Source: Heterostelium multicystogenum
Taxonomy: Eukaryota; Evosea; Eumycetozoa; Acytosteliales; Acytosteliaceae
Direction of reading: 5' to 3'
NCBI GenBank assembly: GCA_003667245.1
Contig: RCNN01000130.1
Location: forward strand, 1 to 64,000
Length of the DNA stretch: 64,000 nt
Under the pieces are notes generated by a model. That model saw only the letters and a program-made list of their open reading frames with translations. It was not told the DNA's origin and ran no database searches. The position numbers were made by a program, and so were the translations under genes. Shown in pieces: positions 26,226 through 38,631 of this stretch; position 1 is the first letter of the stretch; each line of letters begins with the position of its first letter.

Positions 26226-27346
26226 GTAAAGGGTAACAAATATTTAATAAAATTTTTACAAATATAAAAAAGGTGGAATCATCAAACACTTTGTGTTTTG
26301 AACATCATCAAATTAAATTTAATATTAAAAAATTAGAATTTTTTGTTTTTATTATTAATCATTAATTTAATTTATAATTTATAATTATTATATTTATGAT
26401 CTATGAATTCATTTCTTCTTCATAACAATAATAATATTATTATTACTAGATTATAATGAACCATTGTTTATCTTCTATTCTTAGATATCGGTATAATGAT
26501 AATAAGGAAGTAATAATAATAATTTGTTGTTAAAGTGAATAATCATCATCATCAATCAGTTATATTTTCATTCATATTATCAAAACTAACTTTAGTTTAG
26601 TTTCACAATGATAAGAAATAAGATAAGAAATAGTACATAAATTAACTATCTTTTTTGTTTTTGTATGTGATAGAAGTAAAAGTTTATCAAAGAAAGAAAC
26701 AAGCGCTTGGCGTTATCATTATTTTTTGGAAGCATTTTTTACACACACCTTTGTAATTGGTTTTAAGATTTGAATTTTTTACGTAAAAATTAAAAAAGTT
26801 TTAAAAAAAATACTCGTTCCACTGACTTTATAAGAGCGAGATAATTGAGGTCTTATTTATTCAACGAATGTTCTGAATGTAAGTAACAAATAATCAGATA
26901 CCTCTATCTCTATTTAATTATATAGTTCTGCTGATGATAAACAAGTTTTTGATAATCGATTTTGTATGAATAATTTGCATGGGAAATTTTGAATACAACA
27001 TTCCTCGTTTCTGATACTATATCTATATAAAACTATTTTGTTATTATATCTACTTTTTAAAATTAAATACTAATCCTTCTTATTTCTATTAATAGGTTTG
27101 ATAATTCTTGATTGATCTTGAGTATTGCCTTTGATAATAAACCTAATTGGTTCATATCCTAATGTCATTAATATTATTAAAATAAACTTTTAAATATTTT
27201 AAAACTTAAATCTATTCGTATTTCTTTTATTTATGTGTATATTTATATATAATGGTAATAGTAATAATATTAGATAAAATTAATTTGACATTCAACAATA
27301 TCAATTGTCGACAATCAATATTGTAAATCATGATCATTGGTTAGAT

Positions 27347-30174
27347 CTAGAGAGTACTGTTCATCTTTCTCAAATGTTCTCTTTCTTTGAGCTTCTTGAT
27401 AAAGACAAATATGAGAACACCTATAATTGCCAAAACCAACAACAGTTGGCACAACAATGGCTGGGATCAACCACTTCAATCTTTTCTTTTCTTTCTCTTT
27501 CTCTCTTTGCTGCATAATATTCATCAACTATAATCGAATAAAATATAAGTAATCCAGTTCATATATATAGATGATTGATGGTTGATTGATTACATACGAT
27601 TGTATTTGAATGGTATTTCAGTTTCTTGGTCACCAACGACGATCTTCATTGGCGCATAGTCTTCTGGTAGATTATCGACTGTCCACTCTGGAAGGTTACA
27701 TTCAATCTCTGTGAAGTTGGTGTTTGGAACTACCGCTGCACCAGTACATTCGAGAGTGTCAAGCAAGGTGATTTTGATAGGAACGTTCAGGTCGGTTCCT
27801 TTGATGGTGATGTGACCTCCTTTCTCGGTGACGTCAGATACTGATATGACGGTTGGCTTGGAGTAGTTAAAGTATTTTTGTGTATCGTCTGTTGGCGAAG
27901 TGTAGTTGTCGATGGTGACTTTAATAGCATGGCTCGAACCTACTCCACTTGGAATTTGGCAAGTTATGCAGGTGCTTGATACTACAGTGACGTTATCACA
28001 TTTGTGTGGTCCAACAGTGATGTTGTATGACAGTTCCACAGATGAGTTGCTAGTGGAATTGAGGAAGTAACCTTGGATACTAATGATTCCTCCACCAACA
28101 CCGACTGTCGAGACCTTAGTGATAATCGGAACAAACGGTAAGATTGGTTGGGACACTTTCCAGGCCACCAACATTAACAACTACTGTATTATTACCGAGT
28201 ACAGCTTCGTCAGGGATTCTAAAAGATAGGTGAGTATAGTTGGCTATAATCAATTCTGGAAAGAAGCTAGCAAAACTGATCTTGGTAACAGAGCTGAACT
28301 TGTCTTTAGCAAAGTTGAGTCCTTCAAGGTGTGCAATGTATAGTGGTGGTAAGCGTCAACGATTGTAGGTGAGCTATATTTGAAGATGATGGTGTTGGAG
28401 ATTTGTTTGCCGATAGTAAATGATAAATTTCTTTTTGACCAGTTCCCTCTGGAAGTTCACAAGTAACCGATTTGAATGGGTCCAACTCCAATGCATTGAT
28501 ACATATCAAGTTTCCAACGTTGACTGTGTTTGGTATTTTGGTGTTATTGGAATCGATTAGATAGAGATATTCACCAGTGATCGTGATGATGGAACCATTG
28601 GTCGGCGATTCAGTGACTGAGCTCAAGACTGGTGCAGTGGCGAACCAAATTCTTTTAGAACTGAGAGTGTTTACTGTGATGAACAAGGCATTATTACGCA
28701 CATTCTTTGGAACACTAAAGGTAATAGATTCCAGTTCATTTAGAGTGTCAAACTTGGTTGGTTTGATATTGACAGCACCCCATGTGATTGTTGTAATGGA
28801 TTCGTTACCGAAACTGGATCCATAAAGTGTTGCAACACCGTCAACCATTGTGTATTTTTTGATTTCCGGAAGACCATATGGAAAACTTTACTAAATCAAT
28901 TGATGTTTGGACCATCGATTGTGATTTTGACTGGTTTGTTGGCACCTCCACCAGCTGGCATCTTGCAAATAATCTTGTTTGGATCATTTATATCATTGAC
29001 ACCGCCAGTACACTCAACATTGTCAATCATAATCTTTGATGCCAATTTGGTTCCGTCAGGTCTTGTCAAGCATAAGAATCTACCTGTTAAGGTAACATTT
29101 CCACCACGAGTATTTACTGATGAAATTTCTTTAAGAATTGGGACTAAAATGAAGAGTATCAGTATCTATAGAACATTGGTTGAATATGCTATGATACTAA
29201 CCAATTGTAAATGGTGTTGGTTGACTCAAACCATCCAATGCATTCAATGTCAGATTATGGTTTCCACTTGTCATATTTCAATGGGAAGGTTAAGGGTTGC
29301 ACTTGTTTGTGAGAAATCATTGGGTGATACTTCAACATCAACTCCAATCGACACTTGCTTTCAACCAAGTTGAGTTTGGACAAAATCCAATACCTGACAC
29401 AATTAGAATTCTCTGAGCTAGATACAATACTTGTAATGCTTGGAGCTACATTCAAAATGATTAGCGACATTAGAATTTAATAAATTTATTCTTACTTACG
29501 AAGAAAAACTAAAGGTAATTTCGTTTTGAGGGAGTTTGTTTCTGAGATAGATAGAAACATTCAGATCTTTACCACAAAAAGAGTCATCAGCATTGAGATA
29601 TATCTCATTTCCATTTAATACTCCCAAAACTTTTGCATCTCGGTTTGGATAGAAGCAGATTTATAAACGAAAAACGCAGATGGGTTTGGTGTGATTGGAG
29701 TCAAGAATTTTCCTCTAATAGTTAATTGACCACCAGTTGCTGGAACTGAATTTGTAATTGTTTTAAATAAGTGGCACTGAGATCCATTTGCTAGAAGTAT
29801 CTGATCTTCCATTGGTACTATATAAAATTGGTTGATATTCTCCTCCTTCAGGTGAGGTTAATTCAACATAAACATTTCTGAATCCAAATTCATTGGGTGG
29901 AGAATCATAGATTGGTTGAACGTTAACATTATTATTATAGAAATCTATACCAGTCAAAGGATTTTTTACAAAATTTCCCCTTATCCAAGCATGAGTTTCA
30001 TTGTAACTCCATAATGGGGTCTGTAATGCAAATACTTTACATTATTGAATCAAATTAGAAAAAGATATTGCCTGTTATTATAAATTTTCATTACTTACTA
30101 TCTTGAGAGGAAACTAAATATATATTCAAGAAACATAATGTTAATCCGATTAAAATAAAATGAGTAGTTGCCAT
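27347..30174 (-). CDS. Multi-IPT/TIG adhesion protein (Tgr-like), type I membrane
   Basis: A large cell-surface protein of the IPT/TIG family, resembling dictyostelid Tgr proteins, some of which act in cell adhesion and kin recognition. Translation starts at 30174 with a signal peptide (HFILIGLTLCFLNIYLV). A first intron (30119-30022) leads to WSYNETHAWIRGNFV. The ectodomain has at least five TIG-type units, each with a pattern like PxIxxVSxxxxxGGxIxIxGxxL and paired cysteines. Examples are VTEKGGHITIKGTDLNVPI, SSVTESPTNGSIITITGEY, STVGVGGGIISIQGYFLN and, near 29090, a unit starting LKEISSVNTRGGNVTL. Many NxS/T sequons follow the repeats. After FKYNR an intron leads to a juxtamembrane basic run (KREKEKEKKRLKW), one membrane helix and a short Lys/Arg-rich tail. 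The tail frame is broken: one reading stops at 27347 with VLIFVFIKKLKERE, another at 27315. Other breaks fall near 28180-28330, 28850 and 29260-29500. Confidence 0.8.
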
Positions 30175-31571
30175 GTTAAATTCAACAAATAACATCAACA
30201 ACAATCTATATATCTATCTATATTTATTATTTGTTTAAAAGTTACCTGTTGTTTTGTTATTTGATTGTTTGATGGCTAATATATTATAATTAAATTTGGA
30301 GTATTAAATTTGGATTGGCTGGAATAATTATTTTATTGTTTATAAATAAATTATGAATTGATTATCAATGCAATAATAAACAATATAGTATTATCAATCC
30401 AATCACTAACACCTATAAACCAACATGGATGGCTCTTGTTAGTGTGATAATTGCACCACCATTTCATTCAGATATAGATATATTCAATTCTCTTCACAAA
30501 ATGAGTTACCAATCAGGATTATAACATATTTCGTATCACTATGGAGCTCTTCTACATTATAGTCAATTGGTTAATAGAACAACAAAATATATATATGAAA
30601 GGAGAATATCATCTAACACAACCACCTCCTATAAATACAACAAGAAAAAAAACCATATTTAAAAATGAACATGTTATATATTAAATGTATGAAATGTTCC
30701 AATATATTTTTATCAACATTTAAATCAAATCAATGCATATATAAACACAAATCACTTGCACATTGTGTTGATTGAAATAAAAATACTATTATTGATGGTG
30801 TTGTGTGTTAAATGATCAATTTAACACACAACACACCATACTCCATTTTAAAATAAATTAATGTTCCCTCCACATTGGTAATTTTGTTTGAGGTGTATAT
30901 AAAGTGCTTCAAATAGAATGGCGGTAACTCTTCTATCTTACCCTTCTATAGATGAGCTTCTGTCTATTCAAAATAGGAAGGTCACCCACCACCATCAGAG
31001 CAGCAGATCATCAATAGACTTGATTGTATTTGTGACTGTAGAATATTATCATATTATATCAATGTATAATCATCATCCATCCCATCCATCATTGATTTGT
31101 AACTGTTGCTTTGGAATTGGTTTATATTGAAGTGAGTGTTTGTACAATAGTTAAACCTTGGAAGATGAATGAAGCTTTTGAAAAATCACATGTTTTAAAT
31201 AATTTATTAAAAATTGGGTAAGTAGAATTATTGAGAATGGGTAGAATAGAACTGTTGTTGCTTTTGTACTTTTCTCTTCATTCAGTCAACTTCTTCATTT
31301 TGACTCCATCTAATGGATAAAATTGATTAAAGATCTAATCACTCTTTTAGTGAACATTGATCTTGAGGTTGTATTGTAATAGAGAATTTTTATCAATCTG
31401 GATTAGAAGTACTATTAAATTGTAGTTTAAACTTCCTCTAGTTTAACTGTTGCGTATTGTGATTGTACTCTGCTACTGGAAAGTATAGAAAGCCTGAAAG
31501 TGAAATAGACCATCTTATTTTAAATAGGAGTTGATTGTTCTATATCTATATTAAAATTTGCAATTTATTGT
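30175..31571. other. A+T-rich spacer with a strong palindrome
   Basis: About 1.4 kb between the TIG gene start and the PDX1 stop. The 70-codon frame at 30918-31130 (+) is not protein-like enough to call. The palindrome at 30798-30834 is listed separately. Nothing else recognised. Confidence 0.5.
30798..30834. repeat. Near-palindrome with perfect 16-bp arms
   Basis: GTGTTGTGTGTTAAAT (30798-30813) is followed, after GATCA, by its exact reverse complement ATTTAACACACAACAC (30819-30834). Pairing continues imperfectly outward. It lies about 625 bp upstream of the TIG-gene start codon. The GTGTGT/ACACAC core resembles the TG/CA-rich elements bound by the Dictyostelium G-box factor, which controls post-aggregative genes. 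A regulatory role is an inference. Confidence 0.6.
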
Positions 31572-32505
31572 TTATTGCTTCTCTTTCTTTGCCCACTCTT
31601 CCTTTATGTTATCAGTGTTGATTCCAACCATGGCCTCACCGAGGTTCTCTGAGATCTCAGCAAGCTGGCTGGGTCGTTGGAAATGAGTAACTGCCTGTAC
31701 GATGGCCTTGGCACGCTTGACTGGGTCACCGCTCTTGAAGATACCTGATCCAACAAATACACCATCCATACCGAGTTGCATCATCAATGCGGCATCGGCT
31801 GGGGTGGCAACACCACCTGCGGCGAAATTGACTACTGGGAGACGACCCAAACGCTTGACCTCTCTAACCAACTCCAATGGTGCCTGAATCTCCTTGGCGT
31901 AGGAGAAGAGCTCGTCGTCGTCCATTGTAGTAAGTCTCTTAATTCACGGTTGACAGCACGTGCATGACGTACGGCTTCAACGACATTACCAGTACCGGCC
32001 TCACCCTTGGTACGGATCATTGCGGCACCTTCGGCGATACGACGCAATGCCTCACCCAAGTTACGGCAACCGCAGACGAATGGTACGTCGAATTTATGTT
32101 TATTGATGTGGTTCTCTTCGTCGGCGATTGTCAACACTTCAGACTCGTCGATGTAGTCCGATTCCAATTGATTGGATGATCTGTGCCTCTACAAAATGTC
32201 CAATACGAACCTTAGCCATCACTGGTATGGTTACTGCCTCCATAATACCCTTGATCATCGATGGATCACTCATACGAGCGACACCACCAAAATGTCTGAT
32301 ATCTGCTGGGATCTTCTCCAAAGCCATGACGGCAACGGCACCAGCCTCCTCTGCGATTCTAGCTTGCTCCGGTGTAACAACATCCATAATAACACCACCC
32401 TTCAACATTTGGGCAAGTGAAGCTTTAGTTTTAAAGGTTGAAACTTGGACTACTGGAGCAGTAGTAGTAGTATTTTGAGTAGTAATAACTTTGATTTGAT
32501 TCCAT
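31572..32505 (-). CDS. Pyridoxal 5'-phosphate synthase, PDX1 (PdxS/SNZ) subunit
   Basis: The (beta/alpha)8-barrel subunit that makes pyridoxal 5'-phosphate from ribose 5-phosphate, glyceraldehyde 3-phosphate and ammonia. Start chosen at 32505 (MESNQ...), before a Thr/Val-rich leader. The barrel begins [16 protein letters not shown], where the early Asp and [11 protein letters not shown] belong to the active site. Then come [12 protein letters not shown], where the Lys is a Schiff-base residue, [29 protein letters not shown] (second active-site Lys), [20 protein letters not shown] and [13 protein letters not shown] (phosphate binding). Stop at 31572 after a charged tail. Breaks: near the start, near 32165 (an extra G in ATCGGACT) and near 31927 (a missing base before MDDDELF). 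The gene is divergent from PDX2, about 1.7 kb away, whose product supplies the ammonia. Confidence 0.92.
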
Positions 32506-34234
32506 TATTTATCTATATATATATTTAGAATTGTCTATTGATATTTTAAAAAAGAAATAAATACAATAATAGTATTAATAAAACTATTCTTACATCAACA
32601 AATATTGGGATTCTTTCCAAACAATAGTGATGATAATAATAGTTAAGTCTCCATTATATATGATATATTTCCAAGAATTCCTATATCTATATATATTCTA
32701 AATATATATTTAATTCTATGTTGAACACAACCTAAATATTGTTCCGCAATGTTGTTGTCATCATTTTCAATTCCAAATATGGTAACAAAAAGAGGGAACC
32801 TCCAATGAAAATTAAAAGCTTTATTATTTTTTTTTTTTTTTCAAACTAACCTTTGTTGTAGGATGAGGTTTAAAAATAATATCTACTTTTTAGAATATTT
32901 AAGTATATAAGTGTAGAGTAGTATATAATAAATAAGAGGTTTAAGTTAAGTTAATAAATGACTGAACTAAATTAAATTGAAATGGAGTTGGATTGTTGGT
33001 TTGGTTGATCAGTTAGTAGGTTGCTTTTCAATTTCAAATTGATTTGTTTGTTTGAATGTATGTATGTTTGAATTGTGGTCAGGAAAGGTTCTGATTCAGG
33101 ATTTATTTATCATCGTTCATCCCTTCATTCAATCATTCCATTTCAATTTTATTTTATTAATTATTAAATATAAATTTTATTAAATTTAAATATTTACTAC
33201 AACAAATCTGTTGGTAAGTCATACAGTGTGCTGTGCCTTGTACTGAGAGATAAACTTAACAACACTATGCTACTCCTATTTTTTGTAATTTGCATTTATC
33301 AATAGGTCCGAATATTTTACAAACAGATTTTTTGCAAATTGATTTCAGGTGTGGATCGATATGAAGCTGGGACCAGCATTCAGTAGTTTTTTGATTTTGC
33401 ATATTCACAGTCGCCTCAGATAACACCCTATTTGGAACCTAATTCCCAAAAACACACACTCCTCACACGCACTTCTTTTTAATTAAATATTAATAATAAT
33501 AATAATAATAATGCAACAACAACAATTACCTTCCTACATAAATACCACCCGTCAAACCGTTGATTTCGCCATTCTCTTCAATATTAACATTTAAATGTAA
33601 TTTTCTAGAGTCTAACAAATTCTGTGATCAATATTGCAGCAGAGAATGCTATTCCATTAGAAAATTTTGAACAATGACTCATACAAACAGATGTGCTTGT
33701 TCGAAAATAAAATAAAATCGACACAACAATCCAAGACTATCAAACCAGCAATCTGCTATTTAGTTTTAAAATTTAATGCTATTTATTTCACCACAATTTA
33801 GCAATTCAAACTCGTTTCAAATTATCTATCTTTAGACAATCAGTAGCTCTTCTGACCCATTCATCAAATTCAATATCTAATTCAAAAGACACCACCAATA
33901 CATTCATACTAGAGACAAAAACAAGTCATTTATTTCTATAAAAGTATATTCATATTGTAGGTTTATTCCACACTCGTTCCACCAGAAATCATCTCATCTT
34001 AAAGAACACAGTTACATAGAGAAATATCAATATAATCAAGATTCTTTTGTTCATCTTAAGCTTCCTTACCACATCATTTTGAAATATCAACCCATCTTAA
34101 CTTTTACAAATTCAGTTAACCAGGCAAACAGCACATCATCACATCTTTTCAAATTTCCTATTTTTTTAACAATTTTTAATTAAATTATTAATATCCCCAA
34201 TTTATTCGATTCAATTTAGTGTTCAATTTCAGAA
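32506..34234. other. Shared intergenic region between PDX1 and PDX2
   Basis: About 1.7 kb between two divergent genes whose products form one enzyme. It is A+T-rich, with a poly-T run near 32825-32840, an AAT run near 33490-33512, and CAA/ACA-rich sequence from about 33520 to the PDX2 start, as is common in 5' leaders here. No intervening gene recognised. It probably carries both promoters, which could allow joint control; that is inference. Confidence 0.6.
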
Positions 34235-34972
34235 ATGGAACCAATCAACGAAACCTTTGACTATTCATCACTGAGAAATTGGTGTCCTGGCACTCCAAGG
34301 TGGATTCATTGAGCATGTAAACATGGTAAAGTCTCTTGGTGTCCAGTGCCAAGAGCTCAGAACTTCTGCCCAAATCAAACAATATAGACCACATGGACTG
34401 ATTCTGCCTGGAGGTGAGAGTACTGCCATGGCCATCATTGCCTCAAATGATCCAGAGCTATTTCCTCTGATTAGAGACTTGGTTCACAAAGAAGGAGTAT
34501 CAGTATGGGGAACATGTGCCGGTTGTATAATGCTAAGTGACAATGTAGAGAAACAAAAGCAAGGAGGGTATGGTAGTTTTCCAATTTCAACAAAGAAACT
34601 TACTAATACTTAATAACAAAGTCAAACTTTAATTGGTGGACTAGATCTTACAATTAGTAGAAATTACTTTGGACGACAAATAAATAGTTTTTGAAACCAT
34701 TTTGAAATTAAAGATTGGTGGACCTCTTGGAAATAATGAAATTGACTTTGAAGGTGTATTTATCAGAGCACCAGCAATCCTGTCAGTAAATAATCCAGAC
34801 ATAAAAACTATTGGTGAATTTAACCATGTCAAAAAGGATGGAACTTCAGAGAAAATCATCACCGCAGTTTCCTATAAAAAATATGGTTGCCACTGTATTC
34901 CACCCAGAGCTCACCAAAGACAATAGATTCCATAAATATTTTATTGACATCGTCAGGGTGAATGCAAAATAA
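34235..34972 (+). CDS. Pyridoxal 5'-phosphate synthase glutaminase, PDX2 (PdxT/SNO)
   Basis: A class I glutaminase subunit that hydrolyses glutamine and channels ammonia to PDX1. Start at 34235 (MEPINETFDYSSL). The conserved glutaminase start IGVLALQGGFIEHVNMVKSL follows after a one-base break near 34270. GLILPGGESTAM forms the substrate loop. The nucleophile Cys lies in WGTCAGCIML, and IGGLDLTISRNYFGRQ and FEGVFIRAPAI are family blocks. The catalytic His-Glu pair is in VFHPELTKDNRFHKYF, readable after another break near 34895. The frame also shifts around 34600-34690, where short segments are joined. Stop at 34972 (RVNAK). Length, about 230 aa, fits the family. Divergent from PDX1. Confidence 0.9.
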
Positions 34973-35260
34973 ACAAACAAAATATTTAAATTTAACCATT
35001 GTCATAGAGTACATCTGGAAAGAAAGTCCTTTCTCCGGTACCTGTCCCTCATAACAGTTTATATTGGAATTAGTTATACAATACAGATATTCAAATTTTT
35101 TTGAGGATTTTGGTTTATTTTAATATTAACAGAAGGGTGAGAGTTGTGAAAGTGATTGGTGATTGGTAGTTAGGTAATATTTGTTTTTGTTTTTTAAAGC
35201 TATTATTTGTGATTGTTCCTTTTTTTTTAAAAACATTATTAAATTGGGCTGGGTTGTTAA

Positions 35261-36082
35261 CTAATCATTGTGAGATTGACCAAAGAGAGAAAAATTGGGT
35301 TGAAAGTCAACGACCTCTGTTGTGTAGTTTGATTTCTGGGGGTCACCGTTTAGTGGTGGGAGTTTGTTGGGTGTGTTGGTGAGTGATGATGGCGATTGTG
35401 GTGAGCGCAGCGGCGATTGTCCATCGACGGACTTCTTGGATGGACGTCCTCGTTTCTTTGGTGTGTTGTCGCCCTCTGTGTCTCCGTTGTACTCTGTATC
35501 TTCCTCTTCACCCTCATCCTTTTGTTTCTTGGGACGTCCACGCTTCTTGCCGTTGGAGCCTGGTGTGCTGGGGGGCTGTGCAGTACGTGCAGGGTTTCCG
35601 TCCTGATCCAACTTGGGTGGACGTCCACGCTTACGCTTTGGTGTATTGGGGTCTCTTGGCTCGGGAGGTGGTTCTTTCTGGGACGACCACGCGATCGCTT
35701 GTCACCAGGGGCCTTGGGCGACATCATTGCGCTGTTGGGTGATATAGTTCCTGCTGTGGATGTAGTTGTGGTGGTGCTAGTGGGATTGAGTGGGGCGACG
35801 GATCCAGGAGGAGCAGCTCCCAGTGGCATTGGTATGCCAAGATTGACATTGATACTATTTAATTGTGTGGGTCCTGTTAGGGGTTGCTGTGATGATGCGG
35901 TCGAAATGGTTGGAAGAGTATATTGTTGGGTGATGGAAGGTGGCACTGGAGGTGAAGTTGCTGTAATCGCTGAAATCGATGATAATGTAGTTGTAGTCAC
36001 TGGAGGTGTTGTGCCAGGTGTTGGTGACGAAAATACCATTTATATGAGCACCTGTTGGATTGTTTGGATTTCCATTTGACAT
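35261..36082 (-). CDS. AT-hook DNA-binding protein
   Basis: A nuclear protein with four AT-hooks, short motifs that bind the minor groove of A+T-rich DNA: RSRGRPRK, KRGRPPK, KKRGRPKK and KKRGRPSK, between about 35690 and 35420. Start at 36082 (MSNGNPNNPTGAHING). A Ser/Thr/Pro-rich region of about 115 residues follows (SSPTPGTTPPVTTTT...), then the hooks, an acidic spacer (DEGEEEDTEYNGDTEGD), and a tail ending FSLFGQSHND. Frame breaks near 36030 and 35670 are placed so as to keep the GRP motifs in one chain. There is no HMG box or other domain. A chromatin or transcription role is inferred from the hooks alone. The opposite strand has long open frames here, but they are mirror images of the low-complexity coding sequence. 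Ends about 290 bp from PDX2 (convergent). Confidence 0.8.
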
Positions 36083-38631
36083 TCCTATATTTAAAATCGG
36101 ATTCCTATAAAATGAAAATGCTTCGATATTAGAGATCGCATTGCGCGCATCAATTTGAATAGAATAGAAATAGATCACAATCAATCAATCAATCAAATAA
36201 AGATAAGTGATAATGATTGGTAGTGTACTACTACTATATAGTGCTGTTAGACATACACATAATGAGATAAATTCATTTTTTGCAAAAATGACTTGATTCC
36301 TTTTCCAAAAGCACTAGGTGTTGTAATATGAATTGAGGCTGATAGGTCGAAGATTTAATGATAAGTTGTTGAGGAAAAGATAAAGGTAAGCTCTGATTAG
36401 TTTAGTTGTCTCAATGTACAGGAATCAATCAAATAAACAACATTAACAACAACAACAATGCAGTAGAACTACTAATATTTGATTTGGTGTGGGGAGGTTC
36501 GGTGCTGCATGAATGATGGTAGTTTTGAAACCAACAACAGTCACACGACACTATTTGTAACGGTCAAATTTTTGATTTTTGAATTAGAGTTTGTTTGTGA
36601 TTTAAAGAATAGAACACCACGAATCTAAAAAAAATAAAAACCAACCACACAAATCAATCATATCGTAGCCGTCACACGAGTTCATCAATGTTGTGAAGTT
36701 GCAACTTACCTTATTTGAATCTACACTAACCTTTTTTGATTTAATAAATCTATAACTTTTACTTTACTAAAACTAACTATTACTTATTACTAATTTACTA
36801 TTTTTGTTTTCTTTTGTTTTTTTTTTTTGTTTTTTGTTTTTTTGTTTATAAGTTCTATACACTTGTTTATAAATGATTAAGTGGTGTGTGATGTGAATGT
36901 GGAGGTGGATGTGATTTGATGATTAGTTTGTGTGATAAATATATTATTTATGTGTTTGTCTATAAATATATAATTCTAAATGATATTGTATTATTATATT
37001 TAAAAAGTAATTAGCTTGATTGTAATTATATTTATATAAATAAATATAATATTATTATTTGTTGTTGTAATAAATCTTAGTTTTCTTTTTTTATTATTAT
37101 TAAAAATTATTTAAATAATAATAAAACTACAAAATTGCAAAAAAATAAAACAAATGTTTGTGAAAAATATCCAAACCAGTTTGTAGTGTTTTAAGTTTTT
37201 GGTGATGGTAGTTGTAATTAGTAGAAGAACAAAGAGATATAGAAACACTTCGAAAGGAGCGAGATGAGTAGTGAATACTACTGATTGGTTAAGCTATTAC
37301 TTGTAGTAATAATAAAGAAAGAAAAAAACAGAGGATTGAGGAGGAGTTCTAAGCAAACAAACAAAAAATGAAGTGTAGGGTCCTATACAAGTAGAGTCAG
37401 CTCGAGTAATTGGGTGGTATGCGATATTACTATTGATGCTGTTGTAGCGCTGATACTGCTGCTTGCAAGATCTCTAGAGTTGCGTGTAAATGTAACTGTA
37501 GTTGCTGACAACTTCGAGATAAGAGTGAGTGTTTGAGATGCTCTGAATTTTAGTGATTTTTTCAATATTTTATATTACTACTTCGTTGCACATATATAAT
37601 CTATTTTGTTACTGTTAATATATTTAACTATAAATATTATTTATTTATTTATTATTTATTTATTTATTTAATAAAAAATAAATAATATTTAGAAAATTAA
37701 AAAATAAAAAAAATAAAAAAAATTGGTGTGTTTTTGAAAGCTCCATTTTTGTGTGGTTCAGAACAACAACCATACTTCCAACCACACTTTATTGATACAA
37801 CACATCTCTCCCGCTCTTTGTCCAACGTTACTTTCAACGGTTATTTTTTCAAATTTGTTAATTAATTTTTATTTTAATTATTAAATTATGCATAATAATA
37901 ATTATGTTATGTGATACATATATATACATATAAAATATACATGTATTTAATTTTCTGACTATATTTTATTAATGAAGAGTAAACAACAGATTGGTCTCAT
38001 TTTACATTTTTTATTCTATCTATCAATGTGTGTGTGCATTAGTTGTATTCTCTTAATATTAATATTAATGATTACTCATTACTCATCTAAATTAATTATG
38101 TATATGTTAGTTGTTAATTAAAATAATAATAATAATAATAATATTATTATTTTGTGAGACAATACAATATTGTTGTTTAATTAATACCGATTCGATGTGG
38201 TTTCAATTGAATACTAAACTTTTTTATTTTAATATTGTCTTGATGACTTGATGTTTATTGTTATTTTTGAAATAAATAAAATTAGTTATCTATTGATATT
38301 CTTTTAATTTAATTGATCATTGTTTATAACTTCTTTATTTTGAGGATGTTTGGGGATGACGTTTGTTTAAAATATGATGGAACTGAATGGGTGATATTAT
38401 TTATTTGAAGTTCAAATAGACACCTATTGAAATAATAATAATAATGGATGGATCTCTAATTGTTTCTTCAAAGATTGATCTTAAAAGCACTATAAATACA
38501 GACGAAATTGAATCACTATTGTATCAAATCATCAATTATCAAATAGTAACCAACCAATAAACTAATAATTGACCTTCAAACAATTCTTTTCATCATACAA
38601 CTACTTGCTTTGTATATCCGTGTATACCAAA
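36083..38631. other. 2.5-kb A+T-rich spacer
   Basis: No gene recognised. It includes poly-T near 36815-36845, an A+T-only block at 36960-37140, and poly-A near 37670-37720. A 60-codon Ser/Thr-rich frame at 37383-37565 (-) begins MKKSLKFRASQTLTL; it has no hydrophobic core or known motif and is left out. AAT runs near 38120-38150. This divergent region carries the promoters of the AT-hook and MRH-protein genes. Confidence 0.5.

Larger units (their letters stand above)
25978..27346. other. A+T-rich spacer with AAT microsatellites
   Basis: About 1.4 kb with no protein-like frame. Two (AAT)n tracts lie near the proteasome gene start. The remaining sequence is poly-A/T with scattered less A+T-rich patches (26680-26850). 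Contains the Rpt5 promoter and the 3' end of the TIG gene. Confidence 0.5.

Noticed and set aside
30918..31130. 70-codon plus-strand frame beginning MAVTLLSYPSID
   Set aside because: Composition shifts abruptly to His/Ser-rich then Cys-rich. No domain, no signal and no continuing exon.
35417..36079. Long open frames on the plus strand through the AT-hook gene (up to 220 codons)
   Set aside because: They are antisense to the Ser/Thr/Pro and GRP-rich coding sequence. Their Val/Leu/Trp-rich composition is the mirror of those codons, and the minus strand carries clear AT-hooks.
37383..37565. 60-codon Ser/Thr-rich frame on the minus strand
   Set aside because: It resembles small dictyostelid Ser-rich proteins only by composition. 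Nothing specific supports it as a gene.
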